This document shows positions 36,901 to 47,483 of a DNA stretch of 64,000 bases, piece after piece. The position numbers and the translations under genes are program-made. Under the pieces are notes generated by a model. The model saw nothing but the letters and a program-made list of their open reading frames with translations, made no database searches and was not told the DNA's origin. The DNA comes from Dipylidium caninum (Eukaryota; Platyhelminthes; Cestoda; Cyclophyllidea; Dipylidiidae). Location: assembly GCA_017562135.1 (NCBI GenBank), contig QEYB01000180.1, positions 744,001-808,000 of the forward strand, read 5' to 3'. How positions within the stretch are numbered: position 1 is the stretch's first letter; each line of letters begins with the position of its first letter.

Positions 36901-37218
36901 GCCTCTGCAGACACAGCGTCTGGAACGACTGACTCCATTGCCGACATTAGCTTAAGTTTCACGTCTCAGCAGCCACAACAGCAGTCCTACAGCATGTTCC
37001 TTAGCAACCATTATGGCCCTGATAGGCTACGTCATGGAACCTCCGAGATGGGTGTTAATAGGAGCGCCAGCTTCCACACTGGCGATCAGTTAAAACTCGA
37101 GTCACCATCGGTAGTGCTTCGGCTTCCACGCTCTCAGGCCTTCTACCCCGGTATTTACGTCTGGTCGCGTGGCGAGACGATGAGAATTCAAAGATTTCCT
37201 CCTAGCCGCCCTACATAA
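27994..37218 (+). CDS. PFTAIRE-type cyclin-dependent kinase (CDK14/CDK15 class)
   Basis: Serine/threonine kinase of the PFTAIRE group, which in other animals pairs with membrane-tethered cyclin Y and phosphorylates LRP6 in Wnt signalling. Nine coding exons: 27994-28088, 28933-29012, 29243-29337, 29850-29912, 30382-30626, 31421-31514, 33249-33678, 34267-34913, 36646-37218. The total is 2322 nt and 773 residues, all phases consistent. Visible motifs: GEGSYATVY (19-27), catalytic Lys41 in [16 protein letters not shown] at 52-58, HRDLKPQN at 131-138, DFG at 151-153, and [12 protein letters not shown] His/Gln-rich insertion occupies residues 252-287 in the C-lobe. After the conserved [10 protein letters not shown] the protein continues about 400 residues as a Ser/Pro/Gln-rich tail not found in vertebrate CDK14. 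The frame is open upstream of the chosen ATG to 27775, so the N-terminus may be longer. AATAAA lies 137 nt after the stop. Confidence 0.9.
31515..33248 (+). other. Intron of the PFTAIRE kinase containing a CpG-rich island
   Basis: A 1.7-kb intron. At about 32460-32850 it becomes GC- and CpG-rich, with CCAAT at 32585-32589 and TGACTCA at 32633-32639, followed by TGACGCG and GGTCACG. This could be an internal promoter or enhancer. No supported exon lies inside. Confidence 0.35.
33400..33450 (+). repeat. CAG/CAA-rich trinucleotide tract (coding)
   Basis: Interrupted CAG/CAA repeat that encodes the Gln run at residues 277-287 of the PFTAIRE kinase. Confidence 0.8.
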
Positions 37219-37354
37219 GCCGTGACTTTCAGGAGATTGTCTGAATCCTTTGAAAAAATTTGCAATCATATTGCTTATACCTATGTATATCATGGAAATA
37301 TAGTTCGCTGAAATTGCAAATCTGCCGTGGTTGGATACTCTCTAGTGGCTTGCA

Positions 37355-37360
37355 AATAAA
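37355..37360 (+). terminator. Polyadenylation signal of the PFTAIRE kinase
   Basis: AATAAA, 137 nt downstream of the stop codon. Confidence 0.55.
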
Positions 37361-40223
37361 ATAACTCAAAAGACAGAAATCCGGCCAGCACTGACATCAG
37401 AGGACAAGCTCTTGTAGGACTACACCACGGGTATCATTGACTTCTCCGTGAGCCATCGTTTTTAACCTTCAGTGACTATTTCGTTGACGCGGCCTTCCTC
37501 TCCACTAACCAAGTTCGCTCAAAACAGCACCATTACAAAGTCCCTTTAAGTGGTAAAAACTCGAATATTTCAGTGACACAGGAAGAGCCGAATATACTCT
37601 TGCAGTTGACTATATCCTGTCCGGGGACAGGAGCCCTCCCGTCAGCGCCCACTGCATCCACTCGGCTGGCACGAATCCCGTGTCCAGTGAAGCTAATAGG
37701 TCCGACCGGCAATTGCGACGAGAGGATTTTCGCGGGGGCTGGTCAGGCCATCTCTTGTGCATATCCGCCCCGCCTTCTCGACGTCTTTGCTTAAAGAGGC
37801 GCGGCTGCAATCATTTCTCGTGCTTCTGGTTACGGCTGGTCCACCTATTTTCGCCTCTTGCTCGTCCTTACACCGTGAATAAAGTCCGTTTGAACCTGGA
37901 AACGAAATCCTTGTGGCCGTAATCCGAGTCGGTGAACGCACAGCTCGCCATGAACTGGCCGCAAGTAACTGTTGGCCACTTTGATAAGTTGTAAGATTAA
38001 GCGAGTACATTCAAGAAGGTTGTTTCCGCGGATTGCAGGAGTTTAGTACGAGCCAGTATTTGGGCTCCAAAGTAGGCTCTGTACAAAAGAACAAGATGCA
38101 TTGGGGAGCGCATTGTGTTGATGTTCGCACAGAGGCTTGCATCGGTGTGGCTTGGTGTATGACCGGATGCAAGAACAAGGCGATTCCAAACGGGAAGGAT
38201 AATGTGGACAATGGCGGGGCTCGATGGTCAGGGTTTGCAGAGGAGAGGATGAGGCGTTTGTCGTTTTGAACTACAAAGAACAGCACCGCATTCCGGCGAC
38301 AGGCACAGTTTACCATGTCAAGACGGCGCAGCCGGGAGAATCCTCACATAAACACCACTGTCGCTCTCGTCCCATCCTTACCCGCGGCAGCTAGCTCGTC
38401 TGCGTCATTTTGAAAGCTTGCGAGCATCAATTTGGGTGGTTGGAGTGCCCCCGTGCCGAACCGCAGGCGTCGATTTCTGGCCCTTTCCAATTACAGCCCG
38501 AGGGGAATGCGATTTTAGGAGTTGACTTTTTGTGGTAGGGGAGAGTAGTTACCAGCTGCCAGGGAGGTAACGTCTACTTGCGGCTTTAAGCCAGTGTGGT
38601 TTGACAAGGTGCAAATATAACAGAGACGTCCTGGGGGTTCCGTTGGACGTGTGAATAAACAGTGAGGGAGAGTGAGGCGACTGGATTTGGTAATAAGGTG
38701 AAGGAAATCATGTTTATCGGGACCCCCGTCCTCACGAAATACCGGAAACACTGACCTTTCGAGGAAGTACTGCTTGGTTCAGTTTTATGGTATGAACTAT
38801 TCGAAATATATAGTAAGTCATGCATAATATTACGGTCTGTTTGCCATTAAATGAAGAGGTGTAGCGCGCATCACCGCCAACTTACAAGGTACTTTATTTC
38901 AACAATAGAGTCATAGACGTGCTCTTCCGAGGTCGGGAAGACCCTGGTCTTTTTTTTAAGCTTCTGGGCTCTAAGAGGACACTAATTGCCATGTAAATGC
39001 TCCAGCACAACGGCAGACAGTCCAAGTGACTGTTTAGTTCGCACTCATCGGAGGCGAAGAGACAGCATTGGTGCATGACTGTGTGGAGACCCCTGCCAGG
39101 ATGCTCTAAATAATATGTGATTGTCGCAGCTGGAACCGTTGCTAGTGCAACTTAAGCGACGCCCGAGGTGGCGGGCGAGCAGGTCCGGTTTGACGAACAC
39201 AAGCGACAAGCCCGACATGACTGGCCACGCTCATAATGGACGTTCTCCACAGTTGTATTTCAGTGTATTAGCCCGACCGTATGCAGCGTAAAGATTTTTG
39301 ACACATAGTTGGGCTTCTCGGAACTCAACAGGAAAATTTGCCTTTCGTGCCTTCTATGGAGCCATAATAAGACTGTTTAGTATGGGGGAAATGTGGTCCT
39401 GATGTTAGAAATGCATGGAGACAAAGGTGCGGTTTAAGGATGTGGCAACCTATTGAAAGGAACATAGTTCGAGAGCTGCAAAAGCAGTTAAGGACAGCTT
39501 TACACTACGCTTATGAATTTTGCAACAGATTATGGAACGCATGTCCACCAACGAGCCGGAAACGATTGCGCTACTGCTTTCACGGAAGGAGGCAAATTTT
39601 TTACGCTACACACGTCTTGCGTCTCCAAAATTTCTTTGCCAGTATTCGTTCGCATAATGAAGCGCCTCCGACGAAACTCCCACGACCAAACGATTTTGTG
39701 TGTTTCCAAAACGCAAGAAATTTCGGTCACGTGCAACAATTACTCCTCTTCCGGGTGAGCTGCATGGCGGGTGGGCATTCTTTTGGCTAAACAACACTCC
39801 ACTTAATAGATTCGAGGACGGGAGACTGACTGAGGGGAAGTCAGAGAACAGGTTTGGCGCATTTAAGCACGTTGGGTCACCGCTGACAGATGCAGCGCAC
39901 ACTGGAGCAGGCATTTGCCGTTATCTTCCACTTGCATACTAAAGGGTGAACAGGGGAGCAGAAAGTTAACACGAAGTGAGACTTGGGGAAAGCTAATAGC
40001 CCACACTGTCACTTATCATCAGCGCACTCAAGGCTGGAGGAGAAGTGAAGGAGAGGGGACGGGAAGCACGGTCGAGCGCGGAGGGGGAGAAGAGCCCGCC
40101 TTCTCGCTTCGCGATTGGCCAGGATTCTTGATTGAGGCCTGGGTGTGGTTGCGATTTGCCTCACGGCGCTCGAGGTTCTTTCATTTTTCGATTTCCCCAT
40201 CCCCTACACAGCTCTGAGCAGAG
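37361..40223. other. Intergenic region between the kinase and the channel
   Basis: About 2.9 kb. ORFs at 39440-39790 (+) and 39606-39914 (-) overlap antisense and match nothing I recognise. Probable channel promoter at the 3' end; no clear TATA box. Confidence 0.4.
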
Positions 40224-43200
40224 ATGAATAATCTTTCCGAAAATATCAAAACAACGGACAAACAACCCAGGAAGCAGGTGAGCAATTGTTACAAATATCG
40301 TAAAATCCGTACATTTTTGTTAGAAAGTACTGCACAAAGTAATGAAATTTTCTTACGCTTATTTCGTTCAGCCACTTTTGAAGTTGTGTTTTAGAACAAC
40401 AATAATCATCGTGACCACAAGCCAAAGCGCATCAGCGCCTCAGCCCGAGGTTCAGTCTAAGCATGAAGAAGTAAATGTACACTGATGAGAGCTAGGCAAA
40501 AATCACACAAAGTAGATTGCTTCAAGTGACTCCCTTCCGAGCAAATGGCTGCATAAATGTTGTCCTCAATCGGCAGAACTTTCCTTTAACTGTCGTTATA
40601 AAAACCTTAACTCCGTCTTTGTGTGCCTCAGCATTGCCGCACGTGTTGTTGTTCTTGCGGTAAACGAAGAAGAGTAAACCGCTACAAGGAGGACAATGCA
40701 CTAATTGAGGTCCAGGCAGAACAGGGAGAAGGAGACCAAAATGACGAAGACGCTAACTCACAAAAGACGTCGGAGCCCCAACAGCCTTTATACCGAGCGA
40801 TAAAAGTGTGAGTATTTGTGTTTATCTGGGCTATTACGAAGCGCAGATGGGTTATCTAAATGCCAAATTTTCGTCCGCCACCCTTATCCGTGTGTGAAGA
40901 TGACACGTGGTGAAGATGACACGTGGAGGAAGGGAGGCGTAGGCAAGCTAACCTCTCCTCCCAGATGCTGAGGAAACCTGGTTAGTAAAAAAACGGGATA
41001 AAGCAGACGATTGGTGCTCGTTGAATGTGTCGACGTAGCTATTGAGTTGGGCGGGGTAACTGACAGTCGTTTTCCCCGCTTGTTTTAGGGAGTAATGCAC
41101 TAGGAAAAAGGCTTCCTTGCTCATGTCAACTCGCTTGTTAGGCTCGTGCCACATTCAACGACAAGCGGTAAAATCACACAGACAAACAATGAGGCACTAA
41201 AACCGGGATTTAAAAAATGGCGTGATCGGAACCTCTGTCAAGTACTTTTTCACTGAAATGCTTCTAGGTGGGCTGACACTTTCATCATGGATACGTCCTC
41301 CTCACTGTACTACCGATGGCTCGGACTGGTATCGTTGACAGTCGTGTACAACTGCATAATCCTTCCTATGCGCACCGCCTTCACACAGTTCCACGAGCTT
41401 TCGCCTCCTGCGTGGATGACCATAGACTACTGCATTGACGTTGTCTACCTTCTCGATATATGGGTTGGCTGCAGAACAGGTACGCCTACTGGCCTACTTT
41501 GGACGAAATTCCCTCGTAGATTGGAGGCGGTTCTTTGTCTGGGGCGCTCCAAATGCCATATTTTCTTTCTTACAATTATTTAATATGCGTAAAGCTCCCT
41601 TCGTAAGTTGGAACCTGAACTATCAAGAATTTAAATATAGGTAGGAAGTCATAAAGAGGCCTTGATTTAACCCTCTAGTCGCAGCCGCCATAACTTGGTA
41701 GGAGGCGAAAGTCAGACTGCCATGGCTGCACATCAGTGCAATGCGCCAAATGCCTCGGCAGTCAGTGCCCGAAACGGGGATGCCTCCGCGAGGGCGGACC
41801 AGAGGGGGCGACAGTGAGTGGCCATCACCGGAGGTGAGGACGCGCCAGACCACTAAGTGATGCGACCGCCCGGGTGCACCGAGGGGCACAAGGTCAGGGG
41901 CGCATTCTCGCCGGAGCCTGGTCATTCAGACGAAAGTTTAAGGAAGGGAAATATCAGCAGTCCCTTTGCATCGCACCGCAGAACAGACTCCCATGGTCAA
42001 GAAATCGGACCACTTCCACGCGCTACCGGGAAAGATACCAGATGATTTGGTTTCTTTGACTGTTCCACGTCCACTTTGGATAAATGGCAGTAGCCCGGAT
42101 TTTTGATTCTGTACTCCTATAGATTTTGACGGAGTACAAAAACCGCGATCTGCACATAGTGGAAATGCCCGTTATTAATGGGTTGATGCACCGTAGTCAA
42201 GAAGTAATGGGGAGAAGCCGTTTTATTCACAGGCTACCTCGAGGAGGGTCTCCTCGTGACTGATGTGGCCAAGCTCCGGAATGCATACATAAAGAAATTC
42301 GACTGCCTCATTGATGTATTCGCAGTTGTCCCCACAGATCTGCTCTACATTTCCCAGGCTTTCACACATTATGCAGCCTGGCTACGCTTGAATCGCCTCC
42401 TGAAGATATATAAAGTCTTCGAGTTCATTGCACGTACCGAGACACGCGCCTCCTTCCCAAATATCTTCCGCGTTACTACTCTTACAGCCAGTATTCTCAT
42501 CCTCATCCACTTCAATGCTTGCATCTTCTTCGAGGTCAGCACTCAAACAGGTGAGACTGAGGTTTACTCCCATTCCCATTCCCATTCCCTTTCCCCTAAC
42601 TCTCACCTCAGAGGTTAGGCGTTTTGCGAGAGTTTCAATCTAACCGGCCTCAATTATGAGGCTTGAATTCATCATCACTTGCAACATTAAGATAGGGAAA
42701 GATTCTAGTGGATGTGGCCACCTAATTAATTGTGTTTCGGAAAACTGAAGCCTTGGGTCGTCTCGTTTAAATCGGCGCGTACAGGCCGATCGTCCGACGC
42801 AGCAGAGCTCGACGCCTTTTGTGGTGCCAATATTTCGTAGAACGGTCCCGCAGCCTCCTACCCAACACCTGTCACCATTAGGGAGTGAGCACACCCCGAA
42901 GGATTCGTCATAGAAGCAAACGCTTGACAAGGTGACATTCAGTCTCACTCCCCACGGTCGAAATGAGGGCCGTGAACCAAGGCAAAAAGTATTCAATTTT
43001 TTAGGACTCTGTGAAAATTCGTTCGTGTACCCGCCCCGCTCCACTGATGATATCACAGACGAACCTTGCAATCTTACCGAACGATGGCAATCAATTTTTG
43101 CACAGTATACTTACAGTTTCTATTGGTCAACACTCATTCTGACGACGATCGGCGAAACCCCAAAACCGGTCCGCGATGGGGAATACATATTCATCACCAT

Positions 43201-46200
43201 CGACTTCCTTGCTGGCGTACTCATATTCGCCACTGTCGTCGGCAACGTCGGAGCGATGATCGCCAATATGAATGCCCAAAAGACGGCGTTCCAATCTCAG
43301 ATGGACAGCGTCAAACGGTACGCGAAATAGGCTAATCTAATAGACTGCAGGCCCAAATATGAGTTCTAAGTCAATCATCAAACAACACTACGTCTATTCG
43401 GGTGGAATAAAATGCTGAACAGTAGTATAAGCGCCTTTGCTCAGTGCTTTAATATAGCACACGAATATTTAAAACGGTCTTCATCACGGTATACAACGGA
43501 AGTAGACTGGGAATAGTAAAAAGATCGTGGCAAATAAAGTTTTGTTAAATTCAGCTACATGGAATATCGGAAGGTGAGCAAGAACTTGGAGCAGAGAGTG
43601 ATTCAATGGTTCGACTACCTTTGGTCAAACAAACAGTCGCTCGAAGAAGGAAACGTTCTCGCGATCCTGCCAGATAAGCTTAAGGCTGAAATCGCTATTC
43701 ACGTTCACTACGATACCCTCAAACGCGTCAAAATATTCCAGGTATGAATTTTTAACCACGCAACTCTCACATAGTTGTCCACTAACATTCAATTACGGTT
43801 GTAAAGGTGGTCCCATCAAGATTTTTCAGCAAAGTTACCACACCACTAACTGTTTAAAACCAGGGTAGAACTTCGGGAGCATAAGAAAGAGGATAGCAAT
43901 TGTCTAATAAAAGCATGAACTACAAAAAAAACCGCAAAAGATGTACCATACACCAAATATTAGGGTGGAAACTATGAAACGGGTGTCGTGGGTGAAACAA
44001 GAAGCACAATCGCCCACGTTATTTACTGTATTCGATCTAAATAATTTTCAATGGCGCCTATGACCACCAACAATTAAACAGGTCATATATGTCTGTCTGA
44101 AAGAAATATTTATTTTTACAGTTAATGAACGATTCAATGTCTTGTTTGATATCATCTCGGCTATTGTATTTTCCTCTCTCAAAAATAATTTGTAATTACG
44201 TAAAGGCTAATAATCGGCCGGCAAAATATCGGGTGAACGTGGAGAAGGTGGTGAAACGTCATATTGTGGAGGAGTTAGTTACTTTGTTGACAGTAATTGG
44301 AGTTTCATTTGGCCGTTAAACGCTGTCATGCGGTGATTTTGCGCCGTGCCGGCTGAGCAGTGCTGGTTGTTTTTTTTTCATCCAAAGCTCCTCCTCATGC
44401 ATGACATCAATTAAATGCACGGCAATGGGACTCCGTGGCTGTTGTGGTCTCTTCTGGCGTAGGGAGGAAGGAATAATGGACGACCACTCCTTGGGCGTTC
44501 CAGCTTAAGGTAATCAGGAGTTTTTTGAAGAAGTTTCCACTTAGGGTGTGTTTGCTAGTGGTGCATTCTTATCTCCCCCTTCGCTTGAACGCTTTCGACT
44601 ACCACACAAAGTCCGCTTTTCATCAGAAGTGATTAGTTGATGTGTCGAAGCGGTGACAATGGTGTGTTGAGAAGGAGGCAAGAAGGATGCGCAGTCGGTC
44701 TTGGGGTCGCTCGGTCGGCTGCAGTTGCTTCAGTTGGTGCGGCAGGCAAATAAGGGTCCGATTGTTTTTTTTTGCTTCTCGTGCACAGATGTTTTAACAC
44801 AGCCGTAGGCGTATGGATGGCTACTTCTCCTCTCGTTTTGATGCAACTTTAACTAACACTTCCGCGTGTGTGTGGAGCGGATTCCACGGTCGTCGCTGTT
44901 AATTCCTCCTCGTTGTCAACATGGGCCGGTGATGTTCCTCGATGCGAGGCTCGTTGAAGACACTCAAATTGCCAGGAAACTTGTGGAACCAGTATAGAGC
45001 ACTTTTTATTAGTGGATCTACCTCCGAATGCCTCCTTAATGGTTCTCAAAGCCTATTGAGCTTAGCTATGAATTTATTTCAATTTGTATAAGAAAGTAAG
45101 ATTAAACCATGTTTGTTTACGTCACGTTTTGGAGAAAAATGAAAAATTGCACAAAAACGTGGGGAAAAAAATTACGAAATGAATAAGAAAAATACCTTCA
45201 ATCTTACAACGTTACAATGTATCTCTCTCAATCGCAGCTGAGCACAGAGCCCACAAAGACACCCGTCCCATAATTTCTGACCTATTAAATTACAAGGCAC
45301 ATAATACCATAGGTTGACAACTTATTTACGAAACATGAGCAGTCTGACATTAAAATACGCCAAGCGAGACAGAATTGCGAAATTACATATTAAGGTGCAA
45401 TCGAAAGCAATCAACTAAGCAGCATTGTAATCTGGACGTAAAATCTTACAAATGAAACAAAAAACCCTCTAATCCACGTACTATAAATCAGAATTTTTTT
45501 CCAACCTCTTATCTCCCTTAAGGACTGCGATCCCGGATTACTGGTGGAACTTGTGTTGAAGCTGAGATTGCAGGTATTTTCACCAGGAGATTATATCTGT
45601 CGCAAGGGTGATATTGGCAAGGAGATGTATATTGTTAAACGGGGGAAAATCAGTGTGGTCGCAGACGATGGAAAAACAGTATTCGTGACAATGGGAGAAG
45701 GCACGGTATTTGGCGAAATTTCCATCCTCAACATCGCCGGTATGTTACATGTTAACAAGCCAAATCATTGACACCACATCTAATGGTATGATATCACAAT
45801 GACAACACATCAGAGGTTCCACAGGCTATAATGACTCCCTTTTTCCCCACACCCTCATTATAGAAGGCGAAAAAAATATTACACATTTTTTATAGGGAAC
45901 AAAACGGGGAATCGCCGAACAGCAAACGTCCGATCAGTCGGATATTCCGATCTGTTTTGCCTCAGTAAAGACGATTTATGGGAGGCACTAACTGAATACC
46001 CTGAGGCAAAGGAAAAACTCATGGAAGCAGGTCAGCGGATGCTGAGGAAAGATAATTTACTAGACGAAGAACTTTTTCGCAAAGCCGAAGAGAGCAAGGA
46101 AACAATTGATGAGAAGGTCAACCGAATAGACGCGACCTTGGAACAAATCAGTACTAGCCTGGCACGCCTATTAGGAGAGTATGGATCAAGCCAGGCTAAA

Positions 46201-46305
46201 ATGAAGAGAAGAATAACTCGACTCGAAAACAAGCAATTCGAGTCGCTGCCAACGAGTATCACAACTGATGAGAGTCTTCGAAACCATTTCCCACAAGCCA
46301 AATAA
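40224..46305 (+). CDS. Cyclic nucleotide-gated channel, alpha-type subunit
   Basis: Cation channel opened by cGMP or cAMP. Eight exons: 40224-40277, 40632-40807, 41268-41479, 42233-42550, 43005-43317, 43555-43741, 45523-45739, 45896-46305. The total is 1887 nt and 628 residues, all phases consistent. The S1 region follows WADTFIMD; S4 carries [14 protein letters not shown]. The pore has [13 protein letters not shown] (filter TIGET near 301-305), the alpha-subunit pattern with the acidic Glu; beta subunits lack this Glu. S6 ends in [14 protein letters not shown]. The C-linker and cyclic-nucleotide-binding domain (about 360-540) show [27 protein letters not shown] and NRRTANV, with the phosphate-binding Arg. 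A C-terminal coiled coil (about 565-605) matches the CLZ trimerisation helix. The N-terminus is short and has a Cys/Arg cluster. AATAAA follows the stop. Confidence 0.92.
40895..40926 (+). repeat. Exact 16-nt tandem duplication containing CACGTG
   Basis: TGAAGATGACACGTGG occurs twice back to back in channel intron 2. Each copy holds a CACGTG E-box. Confidence 0.85.
41645..41940 (+). other. GC-rich block inside a channel intron
   Basis: About 300 nt, markedly more GC- and CpG-rich than the flanking intron. It could be an inserted repeat or a regulatory island. No terminal repeats were found by eye. Confidence 0.3.
42568..42588 (+). repeat. CCCATT hexamer repeat
   Basis: About three and a half units just downstream of the exon 4 donor of the channel gene. 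Confidence 0.75.
43742..45522 (+). other. Large intron of the channel gene
   Basis: About 1.8 kb separating the C-linker exon from the nucleotide-binding exon. No supported exon or element inside. Confidence 0.5.
45785..45814 (+). repeat. 30-nt dispersed repeat, copy 1
   Basis: Contains ATGATATCACAATGACAAC. It matches 46674-46703 at 28 of 30 positions in the same orientation. Lies in the last intron of the channel gene. Confidence 0.7.
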
Positions 46306-46394
46306 TTGAAAATATCGACAACAAAAGGATTAATTTAAAAGTAAAACATGGGTCAAATCCCATATATATTCTCTGAATTAAAGAGCCGGTTTGT

Positions 46395-46400
46395 AATAAA
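46395..46400 (+). terminator. Polyadenylation signal of the channel gene
   Basis: AATAAA 90 nt after the channel stop, close to the stop codon of the convergent Maf gene at 46422. The two transcripts probably overlap at their 3' ends. Confidence 0.6.
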
Positions 46401-46421
46401 GCGCTGATATCAAGTGTCACC

Positions 46422-47483
46422 TTAATCATCATTCACAAGTTTTTCACGCAAATGTCGGCAAATTTTGTAAATAGGCAGACCAACGACGTTAAAGTAGTCG
46501 CCTTCTATTCCTCGAATTAAGCTACAGCCGATACCTTGGATACCATAGCTGCCGGCCTTGTCACTGGAATAGAAAAGAGGCGAATAATATTCCAGTACTT
46601 TAAGCAAGAACATTTCAAAATAAAAACATCCGTGCCCGTAAGCTGCTAAAGGAAGGGTTCATCCTATCTGCATGGCATGATATCACAATGACAACAAATC
46701 AGATAACTGGAAAAATTGTCAACAGAAGCCCACGTTACTGCGAAAATAACAACACTATTGGTAGGGTACGTGCAGCCGTTGCAACTCTGTGGTCTCCCAA
46801 ATAAACATCGGACTGATTGCATTACAAATAGAACGAAAAGTAGCTGAGTATCATTGAGTACCACGCATGTAGCTACTTTGCAGAATATCTTACAGAGGTT
46901 CGCCTGTCCTCACATAGCCGTCAATCGTGTCCTGGTCCAACTTTGCCATGTAAACTCGCGTGCACTCATTGAAGCAACAAAATTTTGGTTCCTTATTCAT
47001 CCACACAAAACACACGCCGGTGTACACCTCGTGCACCTGACCTGACAACCTAGTCAAGTTATAGTAACAATGAAAAACGAATGCACGTACATACGCAGAG
47101 TTTCAGATGCGTTCTTGGAATCTAGAGGTTTGCCTATCACTTTTCCTTTAAAAGAAACCACAGTATCCGCAGCAATGATAATATCCGCATGCTGAACGGA
47201 GGTTGTGAGAGAGAACCCTTACCTCTTTAAGAACTTCAATGGCACCTTTGGCCTTGACAGTAGCAAGAGCCTCGACAAAAGCTGGGATATCAGGATAGTC
47301 GTCTGGATTTAAGTCTTCGGAGACATTTGGGTTGACTACACTAAAGCTAGGAACCTATATTAGGTTGTTTTAGGGGATATCATGTATACGAACGCAGCTC
47401 GAGAGGATATCTCTGCGACGAGGTGAAGTGCTCGCCAATACGATGGAATATTGTGCAAGTTTACCATGAACGGCCGTCAGCAT
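46422..47483 (-). CDS. Maf-family nucleotide pyrophosphatase
   Basis: House-cleaning enzyme that hydrolyses dTTP, UTP or modified nucleoside triphosphates, as in Maf proteins and the N-terminal domain of ASMTL. Five exons, high to low: 47483-47394, 47354-47223, 47191-47091, 47049-46894, 46563-46422. The total is 621 nt and 206 residues, the usual length for a free-standing Maf protein. Motifs: [12 protein letters not shown] near 16-27, [10 protein letters not shown] with Asp83, [28 protein letters not shown], and [11 protein letters not shown]. There is no fused methyltransferase domain as in human ASMTL. The intron between exons 2 and 3 is only 31 nt. The first intron appears to start GTTCGT. 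The stop lies 116 nt from the channel stop, tail to tail. Confidence 0.92.
46674..46703 (+). repeat. 30-nt dispersed repeat, copy 2
   Basis: Second copy of the 45785-45814 repeat, in the last intron of the Maf gene, which is transcribed from the opposite strand. Confidence 0.7.
47192..47222 (-). other. 31-nt intron in the Maf gene
   Basis: Starts GTAAGG and ends TTCAG on the minus strand. Removal joins VLKE to [12 protein letters not shown] in frame, as the family requires. Retention would insert a frameshift. Confidence 0.85.

Noticed and set aside
46032..46301. Minus-strand ORF of 89 codons
   Set aside because: Antisense of the coiled-coil exon of the channel gene.
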